Source of the DNA: Diphasiastrum complanatum
Taxonomy: Eukaryota > Streptophyta > Lycopodiopsida > Lycopodiales > Lycopodiaceae
Direction of reading: 5' to 3'
Assembly (NCBI GenBank): GCA_029204225.1
Contig: CM055094.1
Location: 29,941,427-30,005,426, forward strand
Length of the DNA: 64,000 nucleotides
Shown here: positions 21,275 through 31,534 of the stretch, piece by piece
Numbering within the stretch: the first letter of the stretch is position 1
How the letters are laid out: each line of letters begins with the position of its first letter
The notes under the pieces: model-generated
Told to the model about the DNA's origin: nothing
Database searches by the model: none
The model's input: only the letters and a program-made list of their open reading frames with translations
Position numbers and translations under genes: made by a program

Positions 21275-24200
21275 ATGGCTACAAATGGAGGCTACATGTT
21301 GGAAAGCAATGATAGGCTTACCTCCCTCAACTATTCTACTTGGAAAGTAAGGATGGAGTCTTTGCTTGAGATGAATGAGTTGATGGATATTGTTGTAGGT
21401 GTGGAGGAGAGACCTTTGGCACCTCAAGAACAATTGAGGTATGACAAGAGGGCAAAGAAAGCCCTTCACATGATCAAGATGAATGTGACAAATGAGCTTA
21501 TCAAAGAGGTTGGTAAGTGCACATCATCTAGTGAAGCTTGGGAAGCCTTGAAGAAGGTTTATGAATCCAAGTCTACTTCTAGAGTGTTGACTTTAAGAAG
21601 GCAAATCTTTTCTTGTATGCAAAAGAAGAGTGAGAGTGGACATGCTTTTGTTTTGAGAGTTAAAGCATTGAATGATGAGTTAGCATGCATTAATGATGGC
21701 ATAAATAATGAGGAGCTTGTTCAAGTGATTCTCAATGGCTTGTTGGATGATCATGCTAATCTTGTTCAAAGTTATGCTATCCAAAAATGTTTACCAAGTG
21801 TTGGAGACTTGCAAGAGGTCTTGTTGGCTGAAGAATTCAGGTTGCAAGCAAGAGTGGGAGCATCTTCTACATCTCAAGGAGGAGAAGAGGAGGCAATGTT
21901 CTCTAAAGGCAAGTTCAAGGGCAAAGGTAAAAGCAATTGGTCTAAAGGGCAAGACCAAGGTGAGCACTCTACTTTTGGCAAAAAGAAGGATAGATCTAAG
22001 CTAAAATGTTTCTATTGTGGAGTCAAAGGGCATTTTGCTAGTGATTGTTTTAAGAAAAAGAGGGATCAAGGGGAAAAGCAAACCAATCTAACTATTGATG
22101 AGGGTGGGGATGAGCTTCTTTCAAATGATGCTTTTGTTATGTCATCTTGCTTGTTGGCTAATCATGGAGACATTGATCCTTGGTGGATTGATAGTGGAGC
22201 CACTTCTCATATGACATATCATAAAGAGTATTTTTCATCTTTAATGGCATTTGATGGTGATAGGAAGGTAATCTATACCGCAAATGATGGTGAGTGTACA
22301 ATCAAGGGGATTGGCACAATTCCTATTTCACTTTCTACAAATAGGAATATAGAATTGAAAGATGTTTTGCTCATTCCATCCATTACCAAGAACTTACTTA
22401 GTGTAAGCCAAATGCTTGACAAAGGATTCAAAGTTGAGTTTGATGGTGATGCTTGCTTGATCAAAAAGGGGTGTAGTATCATTGCAAAAGGGAAAAGGCA
22501 AGGGAAATTGTTCAAGCTTGATGCATGTGTTGTTGCTAACCAAGTTGGATGCATGGCAAATGAACAAATGTCAATTCAAGAGGTATGGCATAAAAGGATG
22601 GGACATCTCAACTACAAGGCCTTGGAGGAAATAGCCAAAAAGGAGGTAGTAAGGGGACTTCCCAAGTCTCTTACTTGCTTGAATCATGTTTGTGAAGAAT
22701 GTGCTTTGTCTAAATCACATAGATTGCCATATACTAGATCTATATCTAGATCTAAGATGCCTTTTTCTCTCTTGCATTCGGATATTCATGGTGTTACTAC
22801 AATTAGCAATGGAGGTGCTAAGATGTATGTAACTTTCATTGATGATTTTAGTAGATTTTGTTGGGTTTATCTACTAAAGAGCAAGGATGAGGTGTTTGAT
22901 GTGTTTGTCAAGTTCAAAGTTGCTATTGAGACTCAATTTACAACCAAAATCAAATGCTTGAGGAGCGACAATGGTGGTGAATACATTTCTAACAAATTCA
23001 AAGCCTTTTGTGATGAGCATGGGATCAAGAGGGAGTACACATGTCCAAGAACACCACAACAAAATGGAGTGGCCGAGAGGAAGAATAGAACCTTGTGTGA
23101 GAGTGCAAAGGCAATGAGATTGAATGCTAATCTTCCTAAACCTTTTTGGAGTGATGCTTTGTTGTGTGCAAATTTCCTATGCAATAGATGGCCAAGTGTT
23201 GTATTGGAAGGAAAAACCCCTTTTGAAGCTTTGTTTGGTATGAAGCCTAATGTCAAGTTTCTAAGAACTTTTGGATGCATTTGCTACTTCAACATTACTC
23301 TTGATGATAGAACTAAGGAGGATCCATCTTCAAGAAAGGGCATTTTTGTTGGTTATAGTGAAGTAAGCAAAGCATATAGGATTTATGTTCCTTCAATAAA
23401 GAAAGTGTTCACAAGTAGGGATGTCATTTTTGATGAAAGTAACATTCCAAAAGTTGTTTCAAGTGATGATGGTGTTGTTGCAACTAATGTGCTTGATGAC
23501 AATGGAGTTGATGACACATTGGATGTGGATGTTGAAGAAGCCTCTTCAAGTCAAATTCCAAGGAGAACTCCAAGGCATAAAGTGAAACCCTCAAGGCTCA
23601 CTTATGATGGCAAAGGTAAGCAAGTGGTGGATGGATCCAACTATGCTTTCCTAACTTCTTTTGATGTACCTTCATGTGTAGATGAAGCAAGGCAAAAAGA
23701 GGAATGGATCCAAGCAATGGATCTTGAGTTTGAAGCACTTATGAAGAACAACACATGGAGATTGGTGGAGCTTCCAAAGGGCAAAAGTGCAATTGGATGC
23801 AAATGGATCTTCAAGGTAAAGACAAATCAAGATGGATCTATCAACAAGTTCAAGGCAAGGTTGGTGGCTAAAGGTTATGCTCAAGAGCATGGCATTGACT
23901 ATGAGGAAACCTTTGCACCCGTGGCAAAGATGGTGAGCATAAGAGTAATCATTTCCCTTGCAACTCTTTATGGATGGGATCTTTGGCAATTAGACATTTC
24001 TAATGCTTTCTTGAATGGTGATCTTGAAGAGGAAGTCTACATGGAGCAACCCGAGAGCTATGTTTCTCATAGCAAGCCTAATCATGTGTGTTTTCTACAA
24101 AAAAGTTTGTATGGTCTTAAGCAAGCACCAAGGAGTTGGTATGCTAGGCTTAACTCTTTTCTACTTTCTCAAAACTTCACTATGAGTGAGTATGATCATT

Positions 24201-25225
24201 CACTTTACTTTAGAATTAGTGCTAATGATGTTACAATCCTTATAATTTATGTGGATGACATTATTTTAAGTGGAGGGAACAAGGAAGATATAGAAGATAT
24301 CAAGAAAGCACTAAAAAAGGAATTTGAAGTGCATGATCTTGGTCTTTTGAGCTATATCTTAGGAATAGAAGTAATTAGAACTTCTCAAATCACTTTTATT
24401 TCACAAGAGAAGTATGCTATTTCTATTCTCAATAGATTTCATATGGTAGATGCAAATCCTATTGATACACCTATGGAATCACATGTAAAGCTAACTATAA
24501 GAGGTAATGAAAGATCCTTCGAGGACATTACTCTCTATAGGAAGCTAATAGGTTCTCTTATATATCTAACCATCACAAGACCTGATTTATCTTATTGTGT
24601 TGGTAGATTAAGCCAATTCATGCAAGATCCTAGCATAGAACATTGGAAACTAGGAAAGAGGATCTTGAGATACATCTCGGGAACAAAAGATTTTGGCATT
24701 GTTTATAGAGGCTCATCACCTAACTTATTTGGTTTTTCAGATTCAGATTTTGCAGGAGACCTTATGGATAGAAAATCCATAAATGCACATGCTATTTTCA
24801 TAGGTGATGGAGCTATCTCATGGATGTCGAAGAAACAAGCAACTATATCACTTTCTTCTAGTGAGGCCGAGTACAAAGCTTTGACATCATGCACAAAGGA
24901 GATGGTGTGGATCAAGAGGATGATTATGGAGCTTCATTTGCTGGATTTTTCAGAGAGTCCAATCATCTTTTGTGACAACCTTTCAGCCCAAAGTCTAGCA
25001 AGCAATCCGGTTTTCCATGCAAGGAGCAAACATATCGAGGTGGCTTACCATTTTGTGAGAGAACAAGTGTTGGCAAAAGAGATCAAGCTTGAACATGTCC
25101 CATCAAAGGAATGTGTGGCTGATATCTTTACCAAAGCATTGGGAAAGGACTTATTTTTCAAGCATAGAACAAGTCTTGGTGTACTTTCTAAATCTATGCT
25201 AAAACTAGTTGAAGAGGGAGTGTGA
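21275..25225 (+). CDS. Copia gag-pol polyprotein, intact (element C)
   Basis: The 1316-codon frame carries a CCHC knuckle (C245-C258), protease D306-S-G-A, the integrase HHCC region (H439, C473, C476) and catalytic D503, D565 and E601. It also carries the reverse transcriptase YGLKQAPRSW motif, YVDD 992-995, and RNase H with FSDSDFAGD near 1156 and SSSEAEYKAL. The ATG follows a 597-nt leader, and TGA at 25223-25225 is formed by the first bases of the 3' LTR. Length and domain order are normal for plant copia, where gag and pol share one frame. With B this is the most likely active copy in the window. Confidence 0.97.
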   Translation: MATNGGYMLESNDRLTSLNYSTWKVRMESLLEMNELMDIVVGVEERPLAPQEQLRYDKRAKKALHMIKMNVTNELIKEVGKCTSSSEAWEALKKVYESKSTSRVLTLRRQIFSCMQKKSESGHAFVLRVKALNDELACINDGINNEELVQVILNGLLDDHANLVQSYAIQKCLPSVGDLQEVLLAEEFRLQARVGASSTSQGGEEEAMFSKGKFKGKGKSNWSKGQDQGEHSTFGKKKDRSKLKCFYCGVKGHFASDCFKKKRDQGEKQTNLTIDEGGDELLSNDAFVMSSCLLANHGDIDPWWIDSGATSHMTYHKEYFSSLMAFDGDRKVIYTANDGECTIKGIGTIPISLSTNRNIELKDVLLIPSITKNLLSVSQMLDKGFKVEFDGDACLIKKGCSIIAKGKRQGKLFKLDACVVANQVGCMANEQMSIQEVWHKRMGHLNYKALEEIAKKEVVRGLPKSLTCLNHVCEECALSKSHRLPYTRSISRSKMPFSLLHSDIHGVTTISNGGAKMYVTFIDDFSRFCWVYLLKSKDEVFDVFVKFKVAIETQFTTKIKCLRSDNGGEYISNKFKAFCDEHGIKREYTCPRTPQQNGVAERKNRTLCESAKAMRLNANLPKPFWSDALLCANFLCNRWPSVVLEGKTPFEALFGMKPNVKFLRTFGCICYFNITLDDRTKEDPSSRKGIFVGYSEVSKAYRIYVPSIKKVFTSRDVIFDESNIPKVVSSDDGVVATNVLDDNGVDDTLDVDVEEASSSQIPRRTPRHKVKPSRLTYDGKGKQVVDGSNYAFLTSFDVPSCVDEARQKEEWIQAMDLEFEALMKNNTWRLVELPKGKSAIGCKWIFKVKTNQDGSINKFKARLVAKGYAQEHGIDYEETFAPVAKMVSIRVIISLATLYGWDLWQLDISNAFLNGDLEEEVYMEQPESYVSHSKPNHVCFLQKSLYGLKQAPRSWYARLNSFLLSQNFTMSEYDHSLYFRISANDVTILIIYVDDIILSGGNKEDIEDIKKALKKEFEVHDLGLLSYILGIEVIRTSQITFISQEKYAISILNRFHMVDANPIDTPMESHVKLTIRGNERSFEDITLYRKLIGSLIYLTITRPDLSYCVGRLSQFMQDPSIEHWKLGKRILRYISGTKDFGIVYRGSSPNLFGFSDSDFAGDLMDRKSINAHAIFIGDGAISWMSKKQATISLSSSEAEYKALTSCTKEMVWIKRMIMELHLLDFSESPIIFCDNLSAQSLASNPVFHARSKHIEVAYHFVREQVLAKEIKLEHVPSKECVADIFTKALGKDLFFKHRTSLGVLSKSMLKLVEEGV
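25211..25220 (+). other. Polypurine tract of element C
   Basis: GAAGAGGGAG abuts the 3' LTR start, as in element B. Confidence 0.85.
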
Positions 25226-25873
25226 AAAATTGTCAACTAGTAGTATTTTCCTAACTTGAGATTTTGTAGGCCTATGGCCAAATAAAAGTTAGAGATAGGT
25301 TCATACATGTATGTAGAGGCCCAAAGTATGTGTACACTACTTTTGAGGTCACATTAATTAGAGGAGGTCGAGTGTGGAGCTCTTCTATTGGCTCATAATT
25401 TGGTGCATTCCTATTTGACCAAATTTCTAGGTATATGGGTGAATCCTATTGGACCCCAATTTTAGCCTATCATAAGACAAGTGGCCAAGAGGCACTATGG
25501 CTGCTATAAATAGCCATCTCCACGAGTATGTACACATCTCATTTTCATTCTATTGAATGAATGTTATGCTCTTTGAAGATCCATCTTCTTCTCTCTCACT
25601 TTTTTGTTCATATCTTGCATTCTAGCCACTAGAATTGTGATTTCTTTGTTGCTATGGCTTCACACGTGTGAAATGCAGGTTGTAGGCTCTGAAGTACGGA
25701 CAGGGACAGCAAGTTTCTGTTTGTGGAAGCTTATGATCAGATTTTGATGTTTAGTTGATGTTTAGTATGCTTAACATCACAATTTCTATCATTTTTTCAA
25801 TCTAGATGTGCATAACTTCCATGGCCAAGATCTTTATGAAACTTTAGCATCTTTTGGATCTGAGTTTTTCACA
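25221..25873 (+). repeat. 3' LTR of element C
   Basis: The LTR appears identical to the 5' LTR. It ends TTTTTCACA and is followed by TGGTATCAGAGCATTAGGCG, which is internal sequence and not target DNA. Confidence 0.96.
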
Positions 25874-25903
25874 TGGTATCAGAGCATTAGGCGGCCAAAT
25901 GTT
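25874..25903 (+). other. Extra primer-site tail after the 3' LTR of C
   Basis: About 28-29 bases are the same as 20666-20694 (primer site plus internal leader) and are followed by one or two unexplained T bases. A normal insertion would end at 25873. The tail extends past the tRNA-complementary part, so it was copied from element DNA and not from the tRNA. Confidence 0.9.
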
Positions 25904-25949
25904 TGATGATTCAACTGATCTTGTAGGAATGATTTGAAGAGGCATATTT
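25904..25949. repeat. 46-bp direct repeat, right flank of element C
   Basis: This is the partner of 19968-20013. After it the native N sequence continues (ATGTGCATATGATTCC), as in the other N copies. Confidence 0.9.
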
Positions 25950-25998
25950 ATGTGCATATGATTCCTTTTGGTTCAGGTTAGGTCAATCCTATATCCTT

Positions 25999-26938
25999 GT
26001 GAAGTCGAGATCAAGGAGGAGGCAGTCGAGATCAATGAATGCATATCTTTTGGATTCACATGATAGATTGAATGCTTCTAATTATTCAATTTGGAAGCTA
26101 AGAATGGAATCAATCCTTATTTTACAAGATCTAATGGATATAGTGAGTGGCAAAGAGGATGAGCCTATTCACCCTCAAGAAGCTACAAAATACAAAAGGA
26201 GGTGCAAGGTTGCTCTCCATTGTATAGAATGAATGTAGCTCATGAGCTTCTTAAGGAGGTAGGTGCTTGCATCTTGGCTCAAGAATCGTGGGAAACCCTT
26301 GAAGAATCAAATCCATATGTGCTGAGAGTCAAGGACTTAAACTAAGAGCTTGCTTACATAGGAGATTCCATTAAGGAAAGTGAACTTGTTCAACCAATCT
26401 TGAATGGTTTAAGTATGGATTTTGCTAACTTGGTGCAAGGCTATGCAGTCATGGGCAAGTTGCCTTCACTTGAAGATCTCCAACGATTCCTCATGGTCGA
26501 GGAGAGTAGGAGAACTCACATCAAGTCAAGGATGGAGAAGCTCTCCCTCAATGATGGAGATGACAAGGCTCTTTTCATCAAGATCGAGAAAATACAAAGG
26601 CAAAGGTGTTGCATTCAAGAAGAACCAAGTCAAAGCTCGAGCAAGCCAAAGAAGGATAAGTCGAAGATCAAATGATACTTTTGTGGCAAGACGAGGCACT
26701 ATGCCTCAGAGTGCTTCAAAAAGAAGCAAACTCAAAGTCAAGAAAATCTTGGTCAAGAGGAAGAGGAGAGCTCTCATGAAGATTTCGTCATGATGTCAAG
26801 TTTCTCATCTTCAAGCATAAGAGGTGAAGACCCTTGGTGGATAGATAGTGGGGATAGCTCCCACATGACAAGTAAGAGGGAGTATTTTTCAACCTTATCT
26901 ACCTACGAAGGACCTATCACGTAAATTTTTATAGCAAA
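25999..26938 (+). pseudogene. Copia gag-protease remnant, N-gag copy 1
   Basis: The start AYLLDSHDRLNASNYSIWKL is a copia gag related to element A. The frame is broken after CKVALHCI by a missing base, and about 120 bp after SWETL are deleted relative to the copies at 28 and 61.6 kb. The zinc knuckle survives out of frame, and the protease core reads DSGDSSHMTS. The sequence ends abruptly near 26938 at the edge of the next N block. It cannot make a functional product. Confidence 0.8.
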
Positions 26939-26946
26939 TAATACGT

Positions 26947-27716
26947 AGCCTATTATAAGCAAATCGTGCTGCACTTTCGTGTTATCTTAGCACATTTGAA
27001 TGTAGCCTGTGATATTATTGGTTCGATATTCTAGTAGCTTTTTTGCGCCATTTAAGGTAAGAAAAAGAGAGCACAATCTTTAACGCTTGCTTCTTGTACA
27101 ACCAAATTACCTTCCAATTTTTTCAAGCCTATTTGCAGTAAAGTGTCTCACATCTCTGTGGAACATATGCACAAAAGTGAATCACTTTCTGCCACGTGAT
27201 GATAGTGATACATTGTGCACTAGGGAATCACATTGTTGATAAGTTGGATTCACATTTACATCATGAAGCAAATAGTCTTGTAAGTTTCGTGTTCAAGTGG
27301 ATCGGAAGCTCGCTCCAATTGATGTTGAGATTAATATATCATGCTATCTCTAGCCCAATAGCCACACACTAGATGTTTGGATCCAGAAAATATTCACACA
27401 AAGGGACATAGGTCTACCACGTAGGTCTGCCACATAGTTTTCAATCAATCAAAAGGAAGGTAGATCCTAATCTTTGGTACTATGATAGTTAGTGCTTAGA
27501 CTTATTGAGATCTTAGAAATTGAATTTTAGGGTCAGCCCAAAGTTTTTGACAAGTGCTCATCAAGTGAATGCAATTCTAGTCAAGATTGTGTTCAATTTT
27601 GCTTGATTTGTGATATATTTGGATTGATTAATGCATGATGATTCAACTGATCTTGTAGGAATGATTTCAAGAGGCATATTTATGTGCATATGATTTCTTT
27701 TGGTTCAGGTTAGGTG
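26947..27716 (+). repeat. Module N copy 2
   Basis: The block begins GTAGCCTATTATAAGCAAAT and runs into the gag remnant. It is complete, compared with copy 1 split by element C. A TATA-like ATTATAA lies near its start. No reading frame is visible. Confidence 0.6.
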
Positions 27717-27730
27717 AATCCTATATCCTT

Positions 27731-28924
27731 GTGAAGTCGAGATCAAGGAGGAGGCAGTCGAGATCAATGAATGCATATCTTTTGGATTCACATGATAGAT
27801 TGAATGCTTCTAATTATTCAATTTGGAAGCTAAGAATGGAACCAATCCTTATTTTACAAGATCTAATGGATATAGCGAGTGGCGAAGAGGATGAGCCTAT
27901 TCACCCTCAAGAAGCTACAAAATACAAAAGGAGGTGCAAGGTTGCTCTCCATTGTATAAAATGAATGTAGCTCATGAGCTTCCTAAGGAGGTAGGAGCTT
28001 GCATCTTGGCTCAAGAATCATGGGAAACTCTTCAAAAGATATATGAATCCAAGAATACTTCAAGGTTGATATCCTTGAAGAATCAAATCCATATGTGCTG
28101 AGAGTCAAGGACTTAAACAAAGAGCTTGCTTACATAGGAGATTCCATTAAGGAAAGTGAACTTGTTCAACCAATCTTGAATGGTTTAAGTATGGATTTTG
28201 CTAACTTGGTGCAAGGCTATGCAGTCATGGGCAAGTTGCCTTCACTTGAAGATCTCCAAGGATTCCTCATGGTCGAGGAGAGTAGGAGAACTCAGATCAA
28301 GTCAAGGATGGAGAAGCTCTCCCTCAATGATGGAGATGACAAGGTTCTTTTCATCAAGATCAAGAGAAAATACAAAGGCAAAGGTGTTGCATTCAAGAAG
28401 AACCAAGTCAAAGCTCGAGCAAGCCAAAGACGGATAAGTCGAAGATCAAATGCTACTTTTGTGGCAAGACGGGGCACTATGCCTCGGAGTGCTTCAAGAA
28501 GAAGCAAACTCAAAGTCAAGCAAACCTTGGTCAAGAGGAAGAGGAGAGCTCTCATGAAGATTTCGTCATGATGTCAAGTTTCTCATCTTCAAGCATAAGA
28601 GGTGAGGACCCTTGCTGGATAGATAGTGGGGCTAGCTCCCACATAACAAGTAAGAGGGAGTATTTTTCAACCTTATCTACCTATGAAGGACCTATCACGT
28701 AAATTTTTACAACAAATAATTATGCTTATAAGATAGAAGGAATAGGATCCATACCTTTTTGCTTGGGATCTTCGAGTGAGATCAAGATTGATGGAATGCT
28801 TTACATTTTCAGTATCACTAAGAACCTGCTTAGTGTAGGGCAATTGCTTGACAATGGTTTGATTGTGGAGTTCGCCACAAATACATGTAACATCAAGAAG
28901 GATGGCAAGATCATTGCTAAAGGG
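27731..28924 (+). pseudogene. Copia gag-protease remnant, N-gag copy 2
   Basis: The gag start is as in copy 1, with the same frameshift after HCIK, then LKDLNKEL-type gag text at 28095-28400. The CCHC knuckle is out of frame (C-X2-C...H...C near 28455-28500). The protease (DSGASSHITS near 28620) is followed by the region up to KKDGKIIAKG. A TAA after EGPIT interrupts it. It is cut exactly after IIAKG and fused to another gag. The same cut occurs in the copy at 62.4 kb. Confidence 0.8.
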
Positions 28925-29130
28925 GTGATGATCTCCACACAACCTGGCCTCACTCTTCAAAAGGTGATCGGTCATCTTCTTCAGGAAGAAATGCGAAGAA
29001 AGACCAACGGCCTGTCCATCAAAGACAAATCCATGGCCCTGTACACCAAGAAGAAAGACTATTCGAAGGGCAAGAATCAAGTGCAGCAGCAACAGCAGAA
29101 GCCTCACACTCAACGTGAGAATAGTGGATC
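28925..29130 (+). pseudogene. Fragment of a second copia-type gag, fused in frame
   Basis: The text LTLQKVIGHLLQEEMRRKTN, then KKKDYSKGKNQVQQQQQKPH resembles the C-terminal gag segment of a different copia lineage, where LTLEEV..LL..E.RRK and a basic linker precede the zinc knuckle. It follows the protease piece in one open frame (from 28763) without a stop. The zinc knuckle itself is absent, and sequence switches to module U near 29130. The family assignment is by pattern only. Confidence 0.5.
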
Positions 29131-30460
29131 GCTGGTTCCGAGGGAGTCTTCCAAGCTTTTATCTACTAGTATCAACTGGTCTCAAACTCGAGGTCGCTGG
29201 CTCAACTGCTGCAAAGTGACATCTATCAGAAGATAGCCTAATAACGTGGATGTTTGCTTGTTCTTGATATAGTCATGGAGGCAGTTGGAAGCAAACTGGG
29301 CCCAGTCATAAAGGTTCTCATTGTGTAGTTTAGAATCAGCCATCATCTGGAATAGTTTCATGGGGATATGCGTGATCTGGGACCTATAGCACTGTGTATA
29401 CTTCGCTAGATAGGCACATGGAGCACCTAAGGGCTTATCATTTATGACCTCAATACGGTAACCATCTTTTTTTTCCATTTGTCCGCTGAGGGGTCTATGT
29501 ATTTGAAGTATGCTATGGATACAATATTTTTGAGGGTCCTACTAACTGTGTTTGGTCCCCTAGGGAAGCCAAATGTATTGAGGTCAGCTCCAGAAATAGG
29601 GATAATATAAACAAAATTTTGGTTAGGAGGTAACATGAACTGGAAAATCTGTCGGTGGGGTTATAAGCAATATGCAATCAAAATGGGGTCTGATAGCCAC
29701 TGATCAAAAGAGCAAGTTGGAACTCTATGTGGCTTAGGAACTAGTGTGCCTCCTGGTACCAAGTGTTCATCTCATAGATATCGAGGCTTTCCATGGTGAT
29801 GTCAATTCTGTCTAGATTTGGGTCATCAGAACTGGAAGATGTTGTGGCAGACATGTTCTGGACTCGGCTGAGGACTCTGTTGAAGGTTCGGCTCTGGTAA
29901 CAAACAAGTGGAGTCACAGCTCGGTCGACTGTGGAGGGCTTCGGACCGGTCGCTCGTCTCGGTCAACTTTGTATGCAGAGTATGGATGCTCAGCTCGGTC
30001 CATAGTGAATGCAGAGTATGGGGGATCGGCTCTATGAGTAGTGTATGTAGAGTATTGCTCGGTAGTGTATGGAGACTAGAAATTTGTGGAAAATTTTGGA
30101 GCAATGTCGTTCTGATAGGATGCGGAAACGATGATGTTTGTCCGTAGTAACGTACTAGTAACGAGCTTTCAACCCAAATCGGTGTTGAATGTGCGGCTTT
30201 GACAAGCTCCAGGAGCACTACTCCTCAGCATTTGGCTCGTGCTAGATGTGACGATTTTTGTGTAATGTAGCAGATCTCGGCAGCTTAGGGTTTTTGAAAA
30301 TGGATGATGATGGCGCTCCAGATCCGTGGTGGATGTATGTGGATGGTGTCCAAGGATGCGAAGGGGTAATCAAGCACTGTCGTAGTGAATGATAGATCGC
30401 CACTAAAAGATTGAAAATCGATCCTTTGAAGTTATAGCTTTTCAAGGCTTCTGAATTTCA
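29131..30460 (-). pseudogene. Module U copy 2
   Basis: In this copy the middle of the U protein is open over 98 codons (29182-29478). It joins IEVINDKPLGAPCAYLAKY, then YDWAQFASNCLHDYIKNKQT, to LLIDVTLQQLSQRPRV without a break, and so shows the ancestral frame. A poly-A frameshift separates it from the MLPPNQNFVYII part (29442-29636). The upstream Ser-rich start lies near 29850. Function unknown. Confidence 0.5.
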
Positions 30461-30465
30461 TTTCC

Positions 30466-30590
30466 ATGTCTAAAGAAGGAAGTGCCAGCATCAAATCTTC
30501 TCCCATCAGAGTTTGTTTTCATTTCCTAAAAAGCATGCATGGCAGCATGGCAGTAAAGCGTGATATTGTGATTTTTTGTAATGTTCCCAT
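30466..30590 (+). pseudogene. First exon-like piece of the rightward gene, truncated
   Basis: ATG at 30466 begins SKEGSASIKSSPIRVCFHFL, then KSMHGSMAVKRDIV. The same start occurs at 49806, 60119 and 63986 with only small changes, and in the 49.8 kb copy it runs on for 60 codons. It lies divergently from the leftward U frame, as if sharing a promoter region. Here it breaks off after about 38 codons into unrelated sequence. Confidence 0.4.
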
Positions 30591-30952
30591 GTATGTGATA
30601 ATTTTTGTTGTTTAATTATATCGATGTTGATTGAAACTATGATAGCTTCGTGGTTGTCATTCGTAATATTAAAAGTTTTCATTCACCTTATCTTGGGGCA
30701 AGTTCACAAATAGCAAGGTAACAAATTGGGACTCTGCAAGAACTCACTCCAAATAACTTTTTGAGCTTCACTAACTTATTCTCATGAATTTATCATTGTG
30801 TCTAACTTGCCATATACCAGTTTTATAAGTATTTGCTTGATCCTTTACTCTTAAATGCACCATAATGCTACTCCCTTACTGGCCATAACTTCTTCACCGT
30901 AGCTTGGAACTGGGTCATGTTGGGTGTCGTTGAGAAAGCTCTCGTCGAGGGC
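30591..30952. other. No gene seen; one shared patch
   Basis: The stretch 30591-30665 (GATAATTTTTGTTGTTTAAT...) recurs at about 57328-57395. The rest is AT-rich sequence without a convincing frame. Confidence 0.4.
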
Positions 30953-31283
30953 TTTCTAATGGCACCGTAATCGTCTCTATCCGAGTTACCGTAATCGTCT
31001 CTATTTACGCCAGCACATGATTGATTTGCTGCAAACCCTTCTGCTAAACTCCATGCCAACTTAGGAGATGCTGAAAACATCAGAGAGATTGAACGCCTCC
31101 TCCAAAGACCACGTTTTTTCACTGTCCAAGATAAATTCTTCCAAAACTCAAATGAAAGGCCTGGTTCTTTCAACCTAAACAACCCTAGTTCTGTGGTTTC
31201 CGGACAAAATATGGGAAAAAGAAAGAAGTATACATGAAGTTACACTGTTTTCTAATGGCACCGTAATCGTCTCTATCCGAGTT
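30953..31283 (+). repeat. Module M exon fragment between 35-bp direct repeats
   Basis: The piece of M from ACGCCAGCACATG to GAAGTATACATGA (about 31005-31238, the AKLLANLGDAE exon-like stretch with a Leu-Ala change of the first C) is flanked by TTTCTAATGGCACCGTAATC... copies of 35 bp at 30953-30987 and 31249-31283. An extra partial copy (ACCGTAATCGTCTCTAT) lies at 30988-31004. This looks like a captured fragment inserted with templated duplications. Confidence 0.65.
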
Positions 31284-31534
31284 GCCGTTCAAAAGTTACA
31301 CCGTTTTTTTGTTGAGTTGCATACTATACTACAAATAAAATGGCTTATTTACGGGCTGCCCCAACGCAAAATTACAGTTCTTTTAAAAAGAAAAGAAAAT
31401 CAATTTGAAGGAGCTACGTTACGTAGATTTCAAATTTGAGTGTTTTGATTGGACCATGTGGAAGAAACTTTTGAGGAAAAAAATAAAAGGTATGTTTTTG
31501 AAAGGCCCCTTTTGTGCTCAAATTTTCTGTAATG

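Larger units (their letters stand above)
20013..25873 (+). mobile_element. Ty1/copia LTR retrotransposon C, intact coding, unusual ends
   Basis: This 5861-bp element belongs to the same family as B. It has 653-bp LTRs identical by eye (20013-20665 and 25221-25873), a primer site, an intact polyprotein and a purine tract. It has no 5-bp target duplication. Instead the 3' LTR is followed by a second copy of the primer site and about 16 more bases of internal sequence (25874-25903), and the whole lies between 46-bp direct repeats. It interrupts the N-gag block of an older copia remnant. The extra bases and long duplication suggest insertion by DNA repair or recombination rather than by integrase. 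Confidence 0.96.
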
